In this document: positions 39,036-47,203 of the stretch, in pieces
How the letters are laid out: the number at the start of each line of letters is the position of its first letter
Position numbering within the stretch: position 1 is the stretch's first letter
Assembly: GCA_900472395.1 (NCBI GenBank)
Contig: UCHV01000001.1
Span: 1-64,000, forward strand
DNA: 64,000 nt
Direction of reading: 5' to 3'
Source: Hyphomicrobiales bacterium
GTDB taxonomy: Bacteria > Pseudomonadota > Alphaproteobacteria > Rhizobiales > Rhizobiaceae
Notes under the pieces: generated by a model
What the model saw: the letters and a program-made list of their open reading frames with translations, nothing else
Database searches by the model: none
Told to the model about the DNA's origin: nothing
Program-made: the position numbers and the translations under genes

Positions 39036-39854
39036 TCAAGCGGCTGCTCCTTCCTTGTCGATGCCGGCGATGCGCAGGAGATCATCGATTGCGCCCGGGC
39101 CGGCCGCCAGAACCGGCGCGCCTTTGGTGAGATGCTCTCCCACACTCGGGAAGGGCAGAAACCAGCCGCCTGCTTCGCGCACGAGGCAATAACCGCCAAG
39201 GCAGTCCCAGGCGTGCATGTAAGGCTCGTAATAACCGGCCAGACGGCCTGCCGCGACATAGGCCAGCATCATTGCGCCCGAGCCCAGCCGCACGAAATTG
39301 CCGCCGCTGGCCAGCAGGTCTTCGACGATTTTTCCAACCGATTGCGGCGTCACATGATGGTTGGCGCCAATGCCTGTCACGGCGTTGCGAATGGTTTTGG
39401 CAGCGGTGAGCTCAAGAACCTTGCCGTTCAACGTCGCGCCTTGTCCGAGCGCGCTCGAATAAAGCTCGTTATGGCAGGGTGCGTGGATAACGCCGATTAC
39501 CGGCTCTCCTTTGTGGAGGACGGCGATGGAGACACACCAGTTCGGCATGCCATGCACGAAAGGGCTGGTGCCATCGATCGGATCGACCACCCAGGTGAAG
39601 CCGCTATTGCCGCCGGTCAGACCATATTCCTCGCCGAGGAAACCGTCCGCGCCAAAAGCTTCGCCGGTGCGGCTGCGGATCAGTTCCTCCACCTCGCGGT
39701 CGGCAATCGAAACGACGTCCTGCGGATCGCCCTTGCTTTCGATGACCAGCGTCTCTCGACGCTTGAAATAACCGAGCGCGTGGCTGCCGGCCTCCACTGC
39801 TATGCGTTCCGCCAGTTTCCAGCGCTGGATGATCTCCTGGTCTTCTGCTGTCAT
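39036..39854 (-). CDS. Inositol-monophosphatase-family phosphatase
   Basis: Mg2+-dependent phosphatase of the IMPase/SuhB/HisN superfamily, 272 residues. Metal and substrate motifs are GDPQDVVSIADREVEE near 42, FLGEEYG near 71 and VVDPIDGTSPFVHG near 88, plus the second-Asp motif HAWDCLGGYCLVREAGG near 213. ATG at 39854 with AAAGGA ten bases upstream is preferred to a TTG two codons earlier. It lies between the AfuABC-like importer and ugpBAEC, so it may dephosphorylate an imported sugar or polyol phosphate. Histidinol-phosphatase activity is an alternative. Confidence 0.85.
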   Translation of the reverse strand: MTAEDQEIIQRWKLAERIAVEAGSHALGYFKRRETLVIESKGDPQDVVSIADREVEELIRSRTGEAFGADGFLGEEYGLTGGNSGFTWVVDPIDGTSPFVHGMPNWCVSIAVLHKGEPVIGVIHAPCHNELYSSALGQGATLNGKVLELTAAKTIRNAVTGIGANHHVTPQSVGKIVEDLLASGGNFVRLGSGAMMLAYVAAGRLAGYYEPYMHAWDCLGGYCLVREAGGWFLPFPSVGEHLTKGAPVLAAGPGAIDDLLRIAGIDKEGAAA

Positions 39855-39887
39855 GGGCAAGCTGTCCTTTGATTTTCCGTGAACGCA

Positions 39888-40946
39888 TCACTGCGCGATG
39901 ATGGCGATGCCGCGGTTCTTCAGCCCGATCGACACCCGTGTGCCGGGCGCAAGTGGCCGCTCGACGGATGGGTCGACGATAAACAGGGTCCCGCCGCTCG
40001 TTTCCGCCTCGTATTCGATATGATCGCCGAGATAGGCTGCATGGCTGATGCGGCCAGGAAAGGCGGCCGTTTCGGCCGGTTCCAGCGTTATGGCGCTGGG
40101 GCGCACGGCGAGTTGGCTTTTGCCGGGTTTGGCGCCACGCGCCGGAACGACATGCTGCAGCCCTTCGATGCTGATTGTCGCATCGTCGCCGGTGATATTG
40201 ATCACCTCGCAGGCGACCACATTCGCTTCACCGATGAAATCGGCGATGAATGGCGAGGCTGGCGCCTCGTAGAGCTCGCGCGGCGATCCCTGCTGGGCGA
40301 TCTCGCCATCCTTCATGACGATGATCCGGTCGGAAACCGCCAATGCCTCGTCCTGATCGTGGGTGACGTAAACGGCGGTGAATTGCAGGCGCTGCTGCAA
40401 TTCCCGTATTTCCGTGCGCACCCGCCGGCGAAGACGGGCGTCGAGATTGGAAAGCGGCTCGTCAAGCAGCAGCACCTGCGGCTCCAGCACCAATGCGCGG
40501 GCAACCGCCACGCGTTGCTGCTGGCCGCCGGAGAGTTCTGCCGGAAGCCGTCCGCCCATGCCGGCAAGCCCGACAAGTTCAAGTCCGTGTTCTGCTTTCT
40601 GTCGCGCTTCCTTTTTTGAAAGCCCGGAGGATTCCAATCCGTAGGCGACATTGTCGAGTGAGTTCATGTGGGGAAACAGCGCGTAGGACTGGAAGACCAT
40701 GGAGACATCGCGCTCGTTGGCCGGCAGCATGGTGACATCCTTGCCGCCGATCAGGATGCGGCCCGACGTCGGGTGTTCGAGCCCTGCCAGCATGCGCAAG
40801 GTCGTCGTCTTGCCGCAACCGGAAGGACCGAGCAGGGTGACCAGCGTGCCGGGTTCGACCGTCAGAGACAGGTCGGAAATGGCAGTGAAAGCTCCGAAGG
40901 TTTTTCGGACATTCTGAAACGTGACCGAACCGGCACTTTTGCTCAT
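39888..40946 (-). CDS. ABC importer ATP-binding protein (AfuC/FbpC-like)
   Basis: ATPase of 352 residues, of the class that powers iron(III), putrescine or sugar-phosphate importers. Motifs are Walker A GPSGCGKTT near 37, signature [15 protein letters not shown] near 138, Walker [16 protein letters not shown] near 156 and VTHDQDEALAVSDRI near 195, plus a C-terminal TOBE-like part from about 240. Its start overlaps the large permease gene by four bases. The binding protein and permease point to an AfuABC-like system. Confidence 0.9.
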   Translation of the reverse strand: MSKSAGSVTFQNVRKTFGAFTAISDLSLTVEPGTLVTLLGPSGCGKTTTLRMLAGLEHPTSGRILIGGKDVTMLPANERDVSMVFQSYALFPHMNSLDNVAYGLESSGLSKKEARQKAEHGLELVGLAGMGGRLPAELSGGQQQRVAVARALVLEPQVLLLDEPLSNLDARLRRRVRTEIRELQQRLQFTAVYVTHDQDEALAVSDRIIVMKDGEIAQQGSPRELYEAPASPFIADFIGEANVVACEVINITGDDATISIEGLQHVVPARGAKPGKSQLAVRPSAITLEPAETAAFPGRISHAAYLGDHIEYEAETSGGTLFIVDPSVERPLAPGTRVSIGLKNRGIAIIAQ

Positions 40947-43174
40947 GCGGTTTTCTCCTCGGAAATGACGGGAAGGGTCGACTGGTTGAGGCCCGCGACG
41001 CGGTTTTCACGTCGCAGGCGGCGTTCACCGACCAGCAGCTGGAAACCGGTAATAACGGTGATCATCACCACGATCAGCATCGATGAATACGCGATGGCGA
41101 CACCGTATTCGCCATTCTCGACGAGGCCGACGATGTAGGACGTGGCCATGTTGTATTGCGCGCTGACGAGGAACACGACCGCGCTGATCGAGGTGATGGC
41201 GCGCACGAAGGAGTAGACCAATGCCGCGGTGATCGCGGGTCGCAATAACGGCAGGATGACCTTGCGGGCGGTGCGGAAGCTGGTGGCGCGCAGCGTCATC
41301 GAAGCTTCGTCGAGGCTTTTGTCGAGCTGGCTCATCGCCGCGATGCCGCCGCGTACACCGACCGGCATGTTGCGGAACACGAAGCAGGCGATCAGGATCA
41401 GTGCCGTGCCGGTCATTTCCAGCGGCGGCAGGTTAAAGGCCATGATGTAGCTGATGCCGATAACCGTGCCGGGAATGGCAAAGCTCATCATCAGCGCGAA
41501 TTCGAACAGTTCGCGGCCCGCGAATTTCTGCCGCACGATCACATAGGCCGTGGCCAGGCCAACGGCCGCCGTCAGCGGTGCGGCAATCAGCGCGATTTCC
41601 ATCGTCGTCCAGAACGAATTCCAGGCAACTCCGGTCCAGACCAGCGATCCATCTCGGAAGGTGATGGAAAAGGCCTTGGCGTAGTGGGCAAGCGTCAAAC
41701 TATTGTCGAGACCCCAGGTTTTGACGAAGCCGCCGAACAGGATCATGCCGTAAACGACGAGCGTAAAAATCATCCATGGGATGACGACGGCATGCACGCC
41801 GATAGACAACGGCCGGGGCAGGGCGATATGCGCGCCGCTATCGCCCTTGCCGGTGACGGTGGCAAAATTCTTGCCTGACAGCCAGATGCGCTGGGCGAGG
41901 AATGCGGATAGCGTAAAACCTAGCAGGATCATCGCGAGCACCGCGGCGCGGGCCGGATCATTCTGGGAGCCGACCACGGCGAAGAAGATTTCCGTCGAGA
42001 GCACGCCGTGCGAGCCGCCCAGCACAAGCGGGTTGCCGAAATCCGCCATGCTTTCGATGAAGCCGATCAGGAAGGCGTTGGCGAGGCCGGGTTTCATCAA
42101 GGGCAGCGAAACGCTCCAGAAAGTACGCCAACGATCGGCCCGCAATGTCTGCGAGGCTTCCTCCATCGATGGACTGACGCCCTCAACGACGCCGATCAGC
42201 ACGAGAAAGGAAATCGGCGTGAACGACAGGACCTGCGCGATCCAGATGCCGGTGAGCCCGTACAGCCAGCGACTTGGTTCAATGCCGAATGTCGAGGACA
42301 GTCCCTGTGTGACGATGCCGGCGCGGCCGAACAGAAGCGTGAGCGCAAGACCGATGACGAAGGGAGGCGTGATGATCGGCAGAATGGTCAGAAGCCGCAG
42401 GCCCTTCTTGTATGGAAAGTGGGTGCGGGTGGCGACGAGCGCGAAAGCGAGGCCAAGTGCGGTCGATCCTGCCGCCGTCAGGATCGCAAGGAACAATGTG
42501 CGCCACGCGATACCGCAGCGAGCACCGCCGATGACGCAATCGAGGCTCCAGATCGAAGGATCTGCTATGTTGCGGGAAAAGCCGTCGAAATTCACCGAGC
42601 CGTCGAAATCCTGAAAGGCGCCGATGAACATCGATCCTATCGGATAGAATACAAAGACAGCGACGAGGAAGACCAGCATCGAGATGGTGGCGACGACGAA
42701 CGCATCGCCGCGCATGACACCGCGCTCCGCAAGGCCGAAAGCGAACAACAGTACGAAGCAGATGGCCGAAAGCACGGCACCCGCACCCATTGGCGGTTGC
42801 CCATCCGTCAACTGCCCGAAAAGCGTCTCGCTGATCGTCCAGGTGAAGCCGGTCATTCCGATTGCCAGCCCCTGAAGGGCAAGGAAAAGCACCCCAAAAC
42901 CGCCGGCAATTGCAAGCAGTTTGCCGCGCATCATCGGATCGGCTGTGAAGCGTGCCGCAAGAGCCAGCCCGTAGGCGAGCAACACGGCGATCAGCCAGAA
43001 ACGGCCGTGTAGAAAGGTTTGCAGAATGCCGGGTGCGACATCAGGCTTGCTCGGAAAGTCCGCAAGCCAGGTAAACGCGTAAAAGCCCTGTTCTATGCGA
43101 TACCACGGCAGGAGGACCATGGCAGCAAAGCCAAGAGCCAGCACGATATCCAGTCTGCGATTGCGATTGTTCAT
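40943..43174 (-). CDS. Fused two-domain ABC permease (AfuB/FbpB-like)
   Basis: Large permease of 743 residues carrying both transmembrane halves in one chain. The first half follows an N-terminal membrane extension, and each half has an EAA loop: EEASQTLRADRWRTFWSVSL near 346 and DEASMTLRATSFRTARKVIL near 631. Length and two-half fusion match AfuB-type permeases, and FbpB-type ones are similar but shorter. The start at 43174 is chosen at MNNRNRR; an ATG six codons earlier is possible. It is 79 bases after the binding-protein gene, with a stem-loop between. Confidence 0.9.
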   Translation of the reverse strand: MNNRNRRLDIVLALGFAAMVLLPWYRIEQGFYAFTWLADFPSKPDVAPGILQTFLHGRFWLIAVLLAYGLALAARFTADPMMRGKLLAIAGGFGVLFLALQGLAIGMTGFTWTISETLFGQLTDGQPPMGAGAVLSAICFVLLFAFGLAERGVMRGDAFVVATISMLVFLVAVFVFYPIGSMFIGAFQDFDGSVNFDGFSRNIADPSIWSLDCVIGGARCGIAWRTLFLAILTAAGSTALGLAFALVATRTHFPYKKGLRLLTILPIITPPFVIGLALTLLFGRAGIVTQGLSSTFGIEPSRWLYGLTGIWIAQVLSFTPISFLVLIGVVEGVSPSMEEASQTLRADRWRTFWSVSLPLMKPGLANAFLIGFIESMADFGNPLVLGGSHGVLSTEIFFAVVGSQNDPARAAVLAMILLGFTLSAFLAQRIWLSGKNFATVTGKGDSGAHIALPRPLSIGVHAVVIPWMIFTLVVYGMILFGGFVKTWGLDNSLTLAHYAKAFSITFRDGSLVWTGVAWNSFWTTMEIALIAAPLTAAVGLATAYVIVRQKFAGRELFEFALMMSFAIPGTVIGISYIMAFNLPPLEMTGTALILIACFVFRNMPVGVRGGIAAMSQLDKSLDEASMTLRATSFRTARKVILPLLRPAITAALVYSFVRAITSISAVVFLVSAQYNMATSYIVGLVENGEYGVAIAYSSMLIVVMITVITGFQLLVGERRLRRENRVAGLNQSTLPVISEEKTA

Positions 43175-43210
43175 GTCTCGATGCGACCTCATCAGACGAC
43201 AAGTCGATCA

Positions 43211-43240
43211 TGCCGCGCTGCGGCCAGCCGAAGCGCGGCA
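43211..43240 (-). promoter_or_regulatory. Stem-loop between the AfuA-like and AfuB-like genes
   Basis: TGCCGCGCT (43211-43219) pairs with AGCGCGGCA (43232-43240), and inside this CGGC pairs with GCCG across one mismatch, giving a long GC-rich hairpin. It begins 13 bases after the binding-protein stop. No T-run follows, so mRNA stabilisation or partial attenuation is more likely than full termination. Confidence 0.65.
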
Positions 43241-43253
43241 GAAAGGATTGAAA

Positions 43254-44279
43254 TCAGTTGGCGTTTGCGCCGATTTCCTTGTCCCAGCGCTCGAGCAATT
43301 TCTTGCGCTCGGTCGGGTCGCCATAGGTCTTGAAGTCGTAGTCGATCAGCTTGATGTCCTCGAAGCGCGGCGACTCCTTGGGAACTTCCGCTTTTTTGTT
43401 GGAAGGAAGCTGGAAGGATTTGGCATCCTTCATGTGCGACTGAACTTCCGCCGTCAGCGCCCAGTCATACCATTTCCTGGCGCTTTCCAGATTGCGGGCG
43501 CCCTTGATGATCGACATGGAGCCGATTTCGTACCCCGTGCCTTCGCAAGGTGCGATCGATTTGACCGGAAAACCTTCGACCGTCTGCGCAACGGCATCGT
43601 GCATGAACACGATGCCGAGACCGGTCTCGCCACGCGCCGCAGCCTTGACCGGAGCGGAACCCGATTTTGTATATTGCGAGACATTGGCGTTCAGCTGCTT
43701 GAGATAGTCGAACGCCTTGTCCTCGCCCATGATCTGCACCAGCGATGCGAGCGCGGTATAGGCCGTGCCGGACGAATTCGGGTTGGCCATCTGGATCTCG
43801 CCCTTCAAGGCAGGGTCCAGCAGATCCGCCCAGCATTTGGGCTCCTTGTAGTTCTTCTTTTTGAAAAGGTCGGTATTGTAACCCCAGCCCAGCGCGCCGG
43901 CATAAACACCGACTGTCTTGTAGCCCGAGCTTTCCGCCTGCTTTTTCGCCCAGTCCTGCAATTCATCAAGATGCGGCGACTTGTATTCCTGTGTCAGGCC
44001 TTCGGACGCCGCCTGCAGGTGCGGATCGCCGGTGCCGGCCCACCAGATATCGGTTTTTGGATTGCGGGCCTCGGCCCTCACCTTGGCATAGGTTTCGCCC
44101 GAGGACAGACGAACCATGTTGACCTTGATGCCGGTGTCCTTCTCGAACATCTGTTGCATCATTTCGCAGATCACCACATCCGCGGAGCAAATGAGGTTGA
44201 GGTCTTCGGCGGCTTTCGACGCCGATGTATTCATCAACAGGCCGGCCACAGCGACCGATGCCAACAAAGCAAGACGCAT
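43254..44279 (-). CDS. ABC importer periplasmic binding protein (AfuA-like)
   Basis: Periplasmic binding protein of 341 residues with signal peptide MRLALLASVAVAGLLMN...SKAA. Family features are LNLICSADVVICEMMQQMFE, TGIKVNMVRLSSGETYAKV, DIWWAGTGDPH, GVYAGALGWGYNTD and ANPNSSGTAYTALASLVQIM. These match the group annotated as iron(III)-binding, but the characterised member AfuA of Actinobacillus binds sugar phosphates. A phosphatase gene and ugp genes downstream favour a phosphorylated substrate here. It is the first gene of the long minus-strand run. Confidence 0.88.
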   Translation of the reverse strand: MRLALLASVAVAGLLMNTSASKAAEDLNLICSADVVICEMMQQMFEKDTGIKVNMVRLSSGETYAKVRAEARNPKTDIWWAGTGDPHLQAASEGLTQEYKSPHLDELQDWAKKQAESSGYKTVGVYAGALGWGYNTDLFKKKNYKEPKCWADLLDPALKGEIQMANPNSSGTAYTALASLVQIMGEDKAFDYLKQLNANVSQYTKSGSAPVKAAARGETGLGIVFMHDAVAQTVEGFPVKSIAPCEGTGYEIGSMSIIKGARNLESARKWYDWALTAEVQSHMKDAKSFQLPSNKKAEVPKESPRFEDIKLIDYDFKTYGDPTERKKLLERWDKEIGANAN

Positions 44280-44490
44280 GATATCCTCCCAGATCTGGAT
44301 GACGCCTCCACATCATCCCCGCTCGTGCAAGCGTGTGCAATCGTTTCACGTGCCTAGGTTATATGTCAACATGCAAATGTTTTTGGCGCCAACTTAAATA
44401 GGATGACTTGTGCGGGCAATTTTGATGCACTCAATTGCAAACGCCGCATTCAAAAGCTGATGGCAAATTCGGGACGGGGTAGTTCCGCGC

Positions 44491-45147
44491 CTAGCCGTCC
44501 TTCCGGACATCGTTCAGTTCAGCGGCCCAAGAGGAAATTCGCTGCGCAGCGGCTTCGATATTCTCGGAAAGGGTCTTGCCGGAAACTGCCTTGCGTGGCT
44601 TGAAATCGTGGTCGCCATCATCCAGCCAGTTCATGGTGATCGATGCCGCGAGACCGTAAGATGCGACTTCGTCTTTTGAGCCGAAGGGGTCGCGGGTTCC
44701 CTGGCAGATAAGCGTCGGCGTCCTCAGCGTGGCCAGATGGGCGGTGCGCAGGTTTTCCGGCTTGCCTGTCGGATGGAAAGGATATCCCAGACAAAGCAGG
44801 CCGGATATGACGCCTTGCTGGTAGAGGTCGTCCGCGATCATGCTGGCGACGCGGCCACCCATCGACTTGCCGCCGATCACGAGACGGCGATGGTTGGCAT
44901 TTTCGGAGATGACTTGCCTGTATTCATCCAGCAAGCCATTCGCGCGCGGCGGCGGACTGCGTTTGCCCGTCGTCCGGCGAGCGGCCATATAACCGAACTC
45001 GAAGCGGAGCACTTGCACGTTCTGGCGGGATAAAGCCTGACAGATGTCCTCCATCCATTTCGTGTCCATCGCACCGCCGGCGCCATGGGCCAGAATGATG
45101 GTTGTTCTGGCGTCTTTTGGACCAGTAGCGAGTATATTCGGACCCAT
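44491..45147 (-). CDS. KANL3/Tex30-type alpha/beta hydrolase
   Basis: Cytosolic alpha/beta hydrolase of 218 residues. It has ILAHGAGGAMDTKWM near 18, the nucleophile elbow VIGGKSMGGRVAS near 91 (Ser), Asp in CQGTRDPFG near 151 and His in DDGDHDFKPR near 180: a complete catalytic triad in the order typical of the KANL3/Tex30 family. GGAGC precedes the ATG at 45147. The reaction is unknown for bacterial members. It is followed upstream by the AfuA-like gene region but has its own 211-base gap from it. Confidence 0.85.
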   Translation of the reverse strand: MGPNILATGPKDARTTIILAHGAGGAMDTKWMEDICQALSRQNVQVLRFEFGYMAARRTTGKRSPPPRANGLLDEYRQVISENANHRRLVIGGKSMGGRVASMIADDLYQQGVISGLLCLGYPFHPTGKPENLRTAHLATLRTPTLICQGTRDPFGSKDEVASYGLAASITMNWLDDGDHDFKPRKAVSGKTLSENIEAAAQRISSWAAELNDVRKDG

Positions 45148-45225
45148 CAACGCAAGCTCCAGGTTGCTTCGTGAGATGCGCGATCGATCATTGATCGTCC
45201 GGCATCGGTTTGTATCTTACGGTGA

Positions 45226-45450
45226 CTATTCCGGAAGCGCTTTCAAGATGCGAAGTCTGTTGCCGGGCGCGAAAACGAAGATCCCGTCTTGTTCGAGCGC
45301 CAAGAGAACGGCCAGTACCTCGTCCTTCGCGTAGCCCAACGCATTCAATCTGGGACTGAGATCGGTCAAGTTTATGATTTTACCCGGCTCTGCCTTCAAA
45401 GCGTTAAGGCGCTCCACAAGGGCAATCTCTATCTCGTTGAATCTGCTCAT
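45226..45450 (-). CDS. Small protein of unknown function, winged-helix-like
   Basis: A 74-residue frame with protein-like composition: a helical N-terminus (MSRFNEIEIALVERLNAL), INLTDLSPRLNALGYAKDEV and a beta-hairpin-like end (DGIFVFAPGNRLRIL). The predicted pattern helix-helix-helix-hairpin resembles a winged helix. There is no clear ribosome binding site, so it is less certain than its neighbours. It lies between the hydrolase and the LysR gene, all on the minus strand. Confidence 0.5.
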   Translation of the reverse strand: MSRFNEIEIALVERLNALKAEPGKIINLTDLSPRLNALGYAKDEVLAVLLALEQDGIFVFAPGNRLRILKALPE

Positions 45451-45528
45451 ACGGTGTCATAGCTGAAATATGCCCTGTGAGGTACGCCCGTCGTTCAACC
45501 AGGTCGCTTTCCTCCGGAGAATCGGGTC

Positions 45529-46422
45529 CTACTTCAGGACCGCTCTTAATCTTGGCGCGGCGAAATCCAGAAAGGTCCGTAATTTCAGCGGCATCAATCC
45601 TTGCGAAAGGTGGACGAGGTGCACGGGGGCGGCTTCCAGTTCGAAATCTTCGAGAAGCGGCTCCAGCAGACCGGCTTCAACTGCTTTTTTTGCCTGATAG
45701 GACATAACTCTTGTGATGCCGAGACCCGCGGCTGCGGCATCCACCGCAGCTTCCGCCGTGTTGACCGAAAGCCTTGGGCGAACCGGCGCGGCAAATTCCT
45801 CGTTGCCGTCCCGGAAATTCCAGAATCGATTAGAGAGAACGCCTTCAAAGGCAATACAGCCGTGATTTTCAAGGTCGCGTGGATGAAACGGGCGGCCGCG
45901 CATCCTGAGGTAGTCTGGATTGGCGTAGAGGCAATTGCGAATGGAGCCGAGCCGAATTGCGACAAGATTTTTTTCCGAAAGCGTGGAGATGCGCAACGCG
46001 ACATCGATATGCTCGTCAGCCAGGCTGATTGACCTGTCGCTCATGACGAGCCGGATATTGATGCTCGGAAATGCCTTCAGGAAATCGGTGATGATCGGCA
46101 GCACGTGCAGGCGTCCGAAGACGATCGGGGCGGTTATCGTCAGGTCACCGCGCGGGGCAAGGTATTCGCCCGAAGCGCGACGTTCCGCTTCTTCCACGCG
46201 TCCAAGTATCTCGCGTGCCGCCGCGACATAATGTTCTCCGGCTTCCGTCAACAGCACCCGACGGCTGGTGCGGGTCATCAGCCGGACGCCAAGTTGCGCT
46301 TCGAGTTCCGATATCTTGCGGCTTACCGTCGGCAAAGGTGAGTGCAGCGCACGTGACGCGGCCGACAGGCTGCCGTTTTCAACGACAGAAAGCAAAACAG
46401 CCATGGCATCGAGTCGATCCAT
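45529..46422 (-). CDS. LysR-family transcriptional regulator
   Basis: LysR-type regulator of 297 residues: N-terminal winged helix (residues 1-60; SLSAASRALHSPLPTVSRKI, ELEAQLGVRLMTRTSRRVLL) and a substrate-binding-like effector domain (about 90-295). It is divergent from the glutathione S-transferase gene across a 112-base region holding a dyad with LysR-site features. By the usual LysR logic it should control the GST gene, and possibly the reductase fusion downstream, and repress itself. Effector unknown. Confidence 0.93.
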   Translation of the reverse strand: MDRLDAMAVLLSVVENGSLSAASRALHSPLPTVSRKISELEAQLGVRLMTRTSRRVLLTEAGEHYVAAAREILGRVEEAERRASGEYLAPRGDLTITAPIVFGRLHVLPIITDFLKAFPSINIRLVMSDRSISLADEHIDVALRISTLSEKNLVAIRLGSIRNCLYANPDYLRMRGRPFHPRDLENHGCIAFEGVLSNRFWNFRDGNEEFAAPVRPRLSVNTAEAAVDAAAAGLGITRVMSYQAKKAVEAGLLEPLLEDFELEAAPVHLVHLSQGLMPLKLRTFLDFAAPRLRAVLK

Positions 46423-46461
46423 TCAGGCCTTCCAAATAATGAGAGGATGGTTCTAAAAATA

Positions 46462-46476
46462 TCTGTCTACTGCAGA
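46462..46476. promoter_or_regulatory. Candidate LysR binding dyad
   Basis: TCTG-N7-CAGA lies in an AT-rich stretch midway between the LysR and GST start codons. It contains the interrupted dyad with T near one end and A near the other that LysR proteins recognise. Its position relative to the divergent promoters is suitable. Confidence 0.45.
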
Positions 46477-46534
46477 AATATGGATGTTGCTAGGATTTCG
46501 GTGCAATCGCATTCTGCACCTCAAGGAGCCCCGC

Positions 46535-47146
46535 ATGAAACTTTACCATTTTCCGCTGTCCGGCCATGCCCATAGAGCGTTGCTCTGCCTGTCGTTGCTG
46601 GGCGTTAAGGCCGAAGTCGTTGATGTCGATCTGGCAAAAGGCGCCCATAAAACGAAGGAGTTTCTTGAACTCAATCCGTTCGGTCAGGTGCCTGTGCTCG
46701 AGGACGACGGCACGATAGTGACGGATTCGAATGCCATTCTCGTCTATCTAGCAACCAAACTCGGCCGTAAGGACTGGTTGCCGGACGATCTTCAATCCAT
46801 CGCGAAAATTCAGAAGTGGCTATCTGTGGCCGCGGGAGAAATCGCTTATGGCCCGGCCGCAGCCCGGTTGGTCACCGTTTTCGGCGCGGATTTTCGAACA
46901 GATGAAGTCATCGCGCGTGCCCATCGTATTCTCGGCTTGATAGATGCCGAACTCGAGCAACACCAGTTCATCGTCGGAGACCGGCCGACCATCGCCGACA
47001 TTGCGCTCTACAGCTACATTGTCGGTGCTCCGGAAGGAAACGTGGATCTCACGCCTCATGAAAGCGTGCGTCACTGGCTGACGCGCATGGAAGCGCTTCC
47101 GGGCTTCGTTGCTTTCCCCAAAACCGCGATCGGGCTTGCTGCCTGA
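46535..47146 (+). CDS. Glutathione S-transferase
   Basis: GST-fold protein of 203 residues: thioredoxin-like N-terminal domain ([20 protein letters not shown], then [20 protein letters not shown] with the conserved cis-Pro and Glu/Asp-Ser glutathione contacts) and helical C-terminal domain with [17 protein letters not shown] at 46535 has AAGGAG upstream. It conjugates or reduces electrophiles with glutathione; substrate unknown. It is 57 bases upstream of the reductase fusion on the same strand, so the two likely form one operon under the divergent LysR. Confidence 0.92.
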   Translation: MKLYHFPLSGHAHRALLCLSLLGVKAEVVDVDLAKGAHKTKEFLELNPFGQVPVLEDDGTIVTDSNAILVYLATKLGRKDWLPDDLQSIAKIQKWLSVAAGEIAYGPAAARLVTVFGADFRTDEVIARAHRILGLIDAELEQHQFIVGDRPTIADIALYSYIVGAPEGNVDLTPHESVRHWLTRMEALPGFVAFPKTAIGLAA

Positions 47147-47203
47147 CCGACTGAATGCGGCCGCTCAGCCCGGCCGCATCTTGTTCCTACGGTGGAGACG
47201 ACG

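Noticed and set aside
44280-44490. Pho box upstream of the AfuA-like gene
   Set aside because: Only a loose ATGTCAAC/ATGCAAAT pair is seen near 44362; it does not match the consensus well enough to claim phosphate control.
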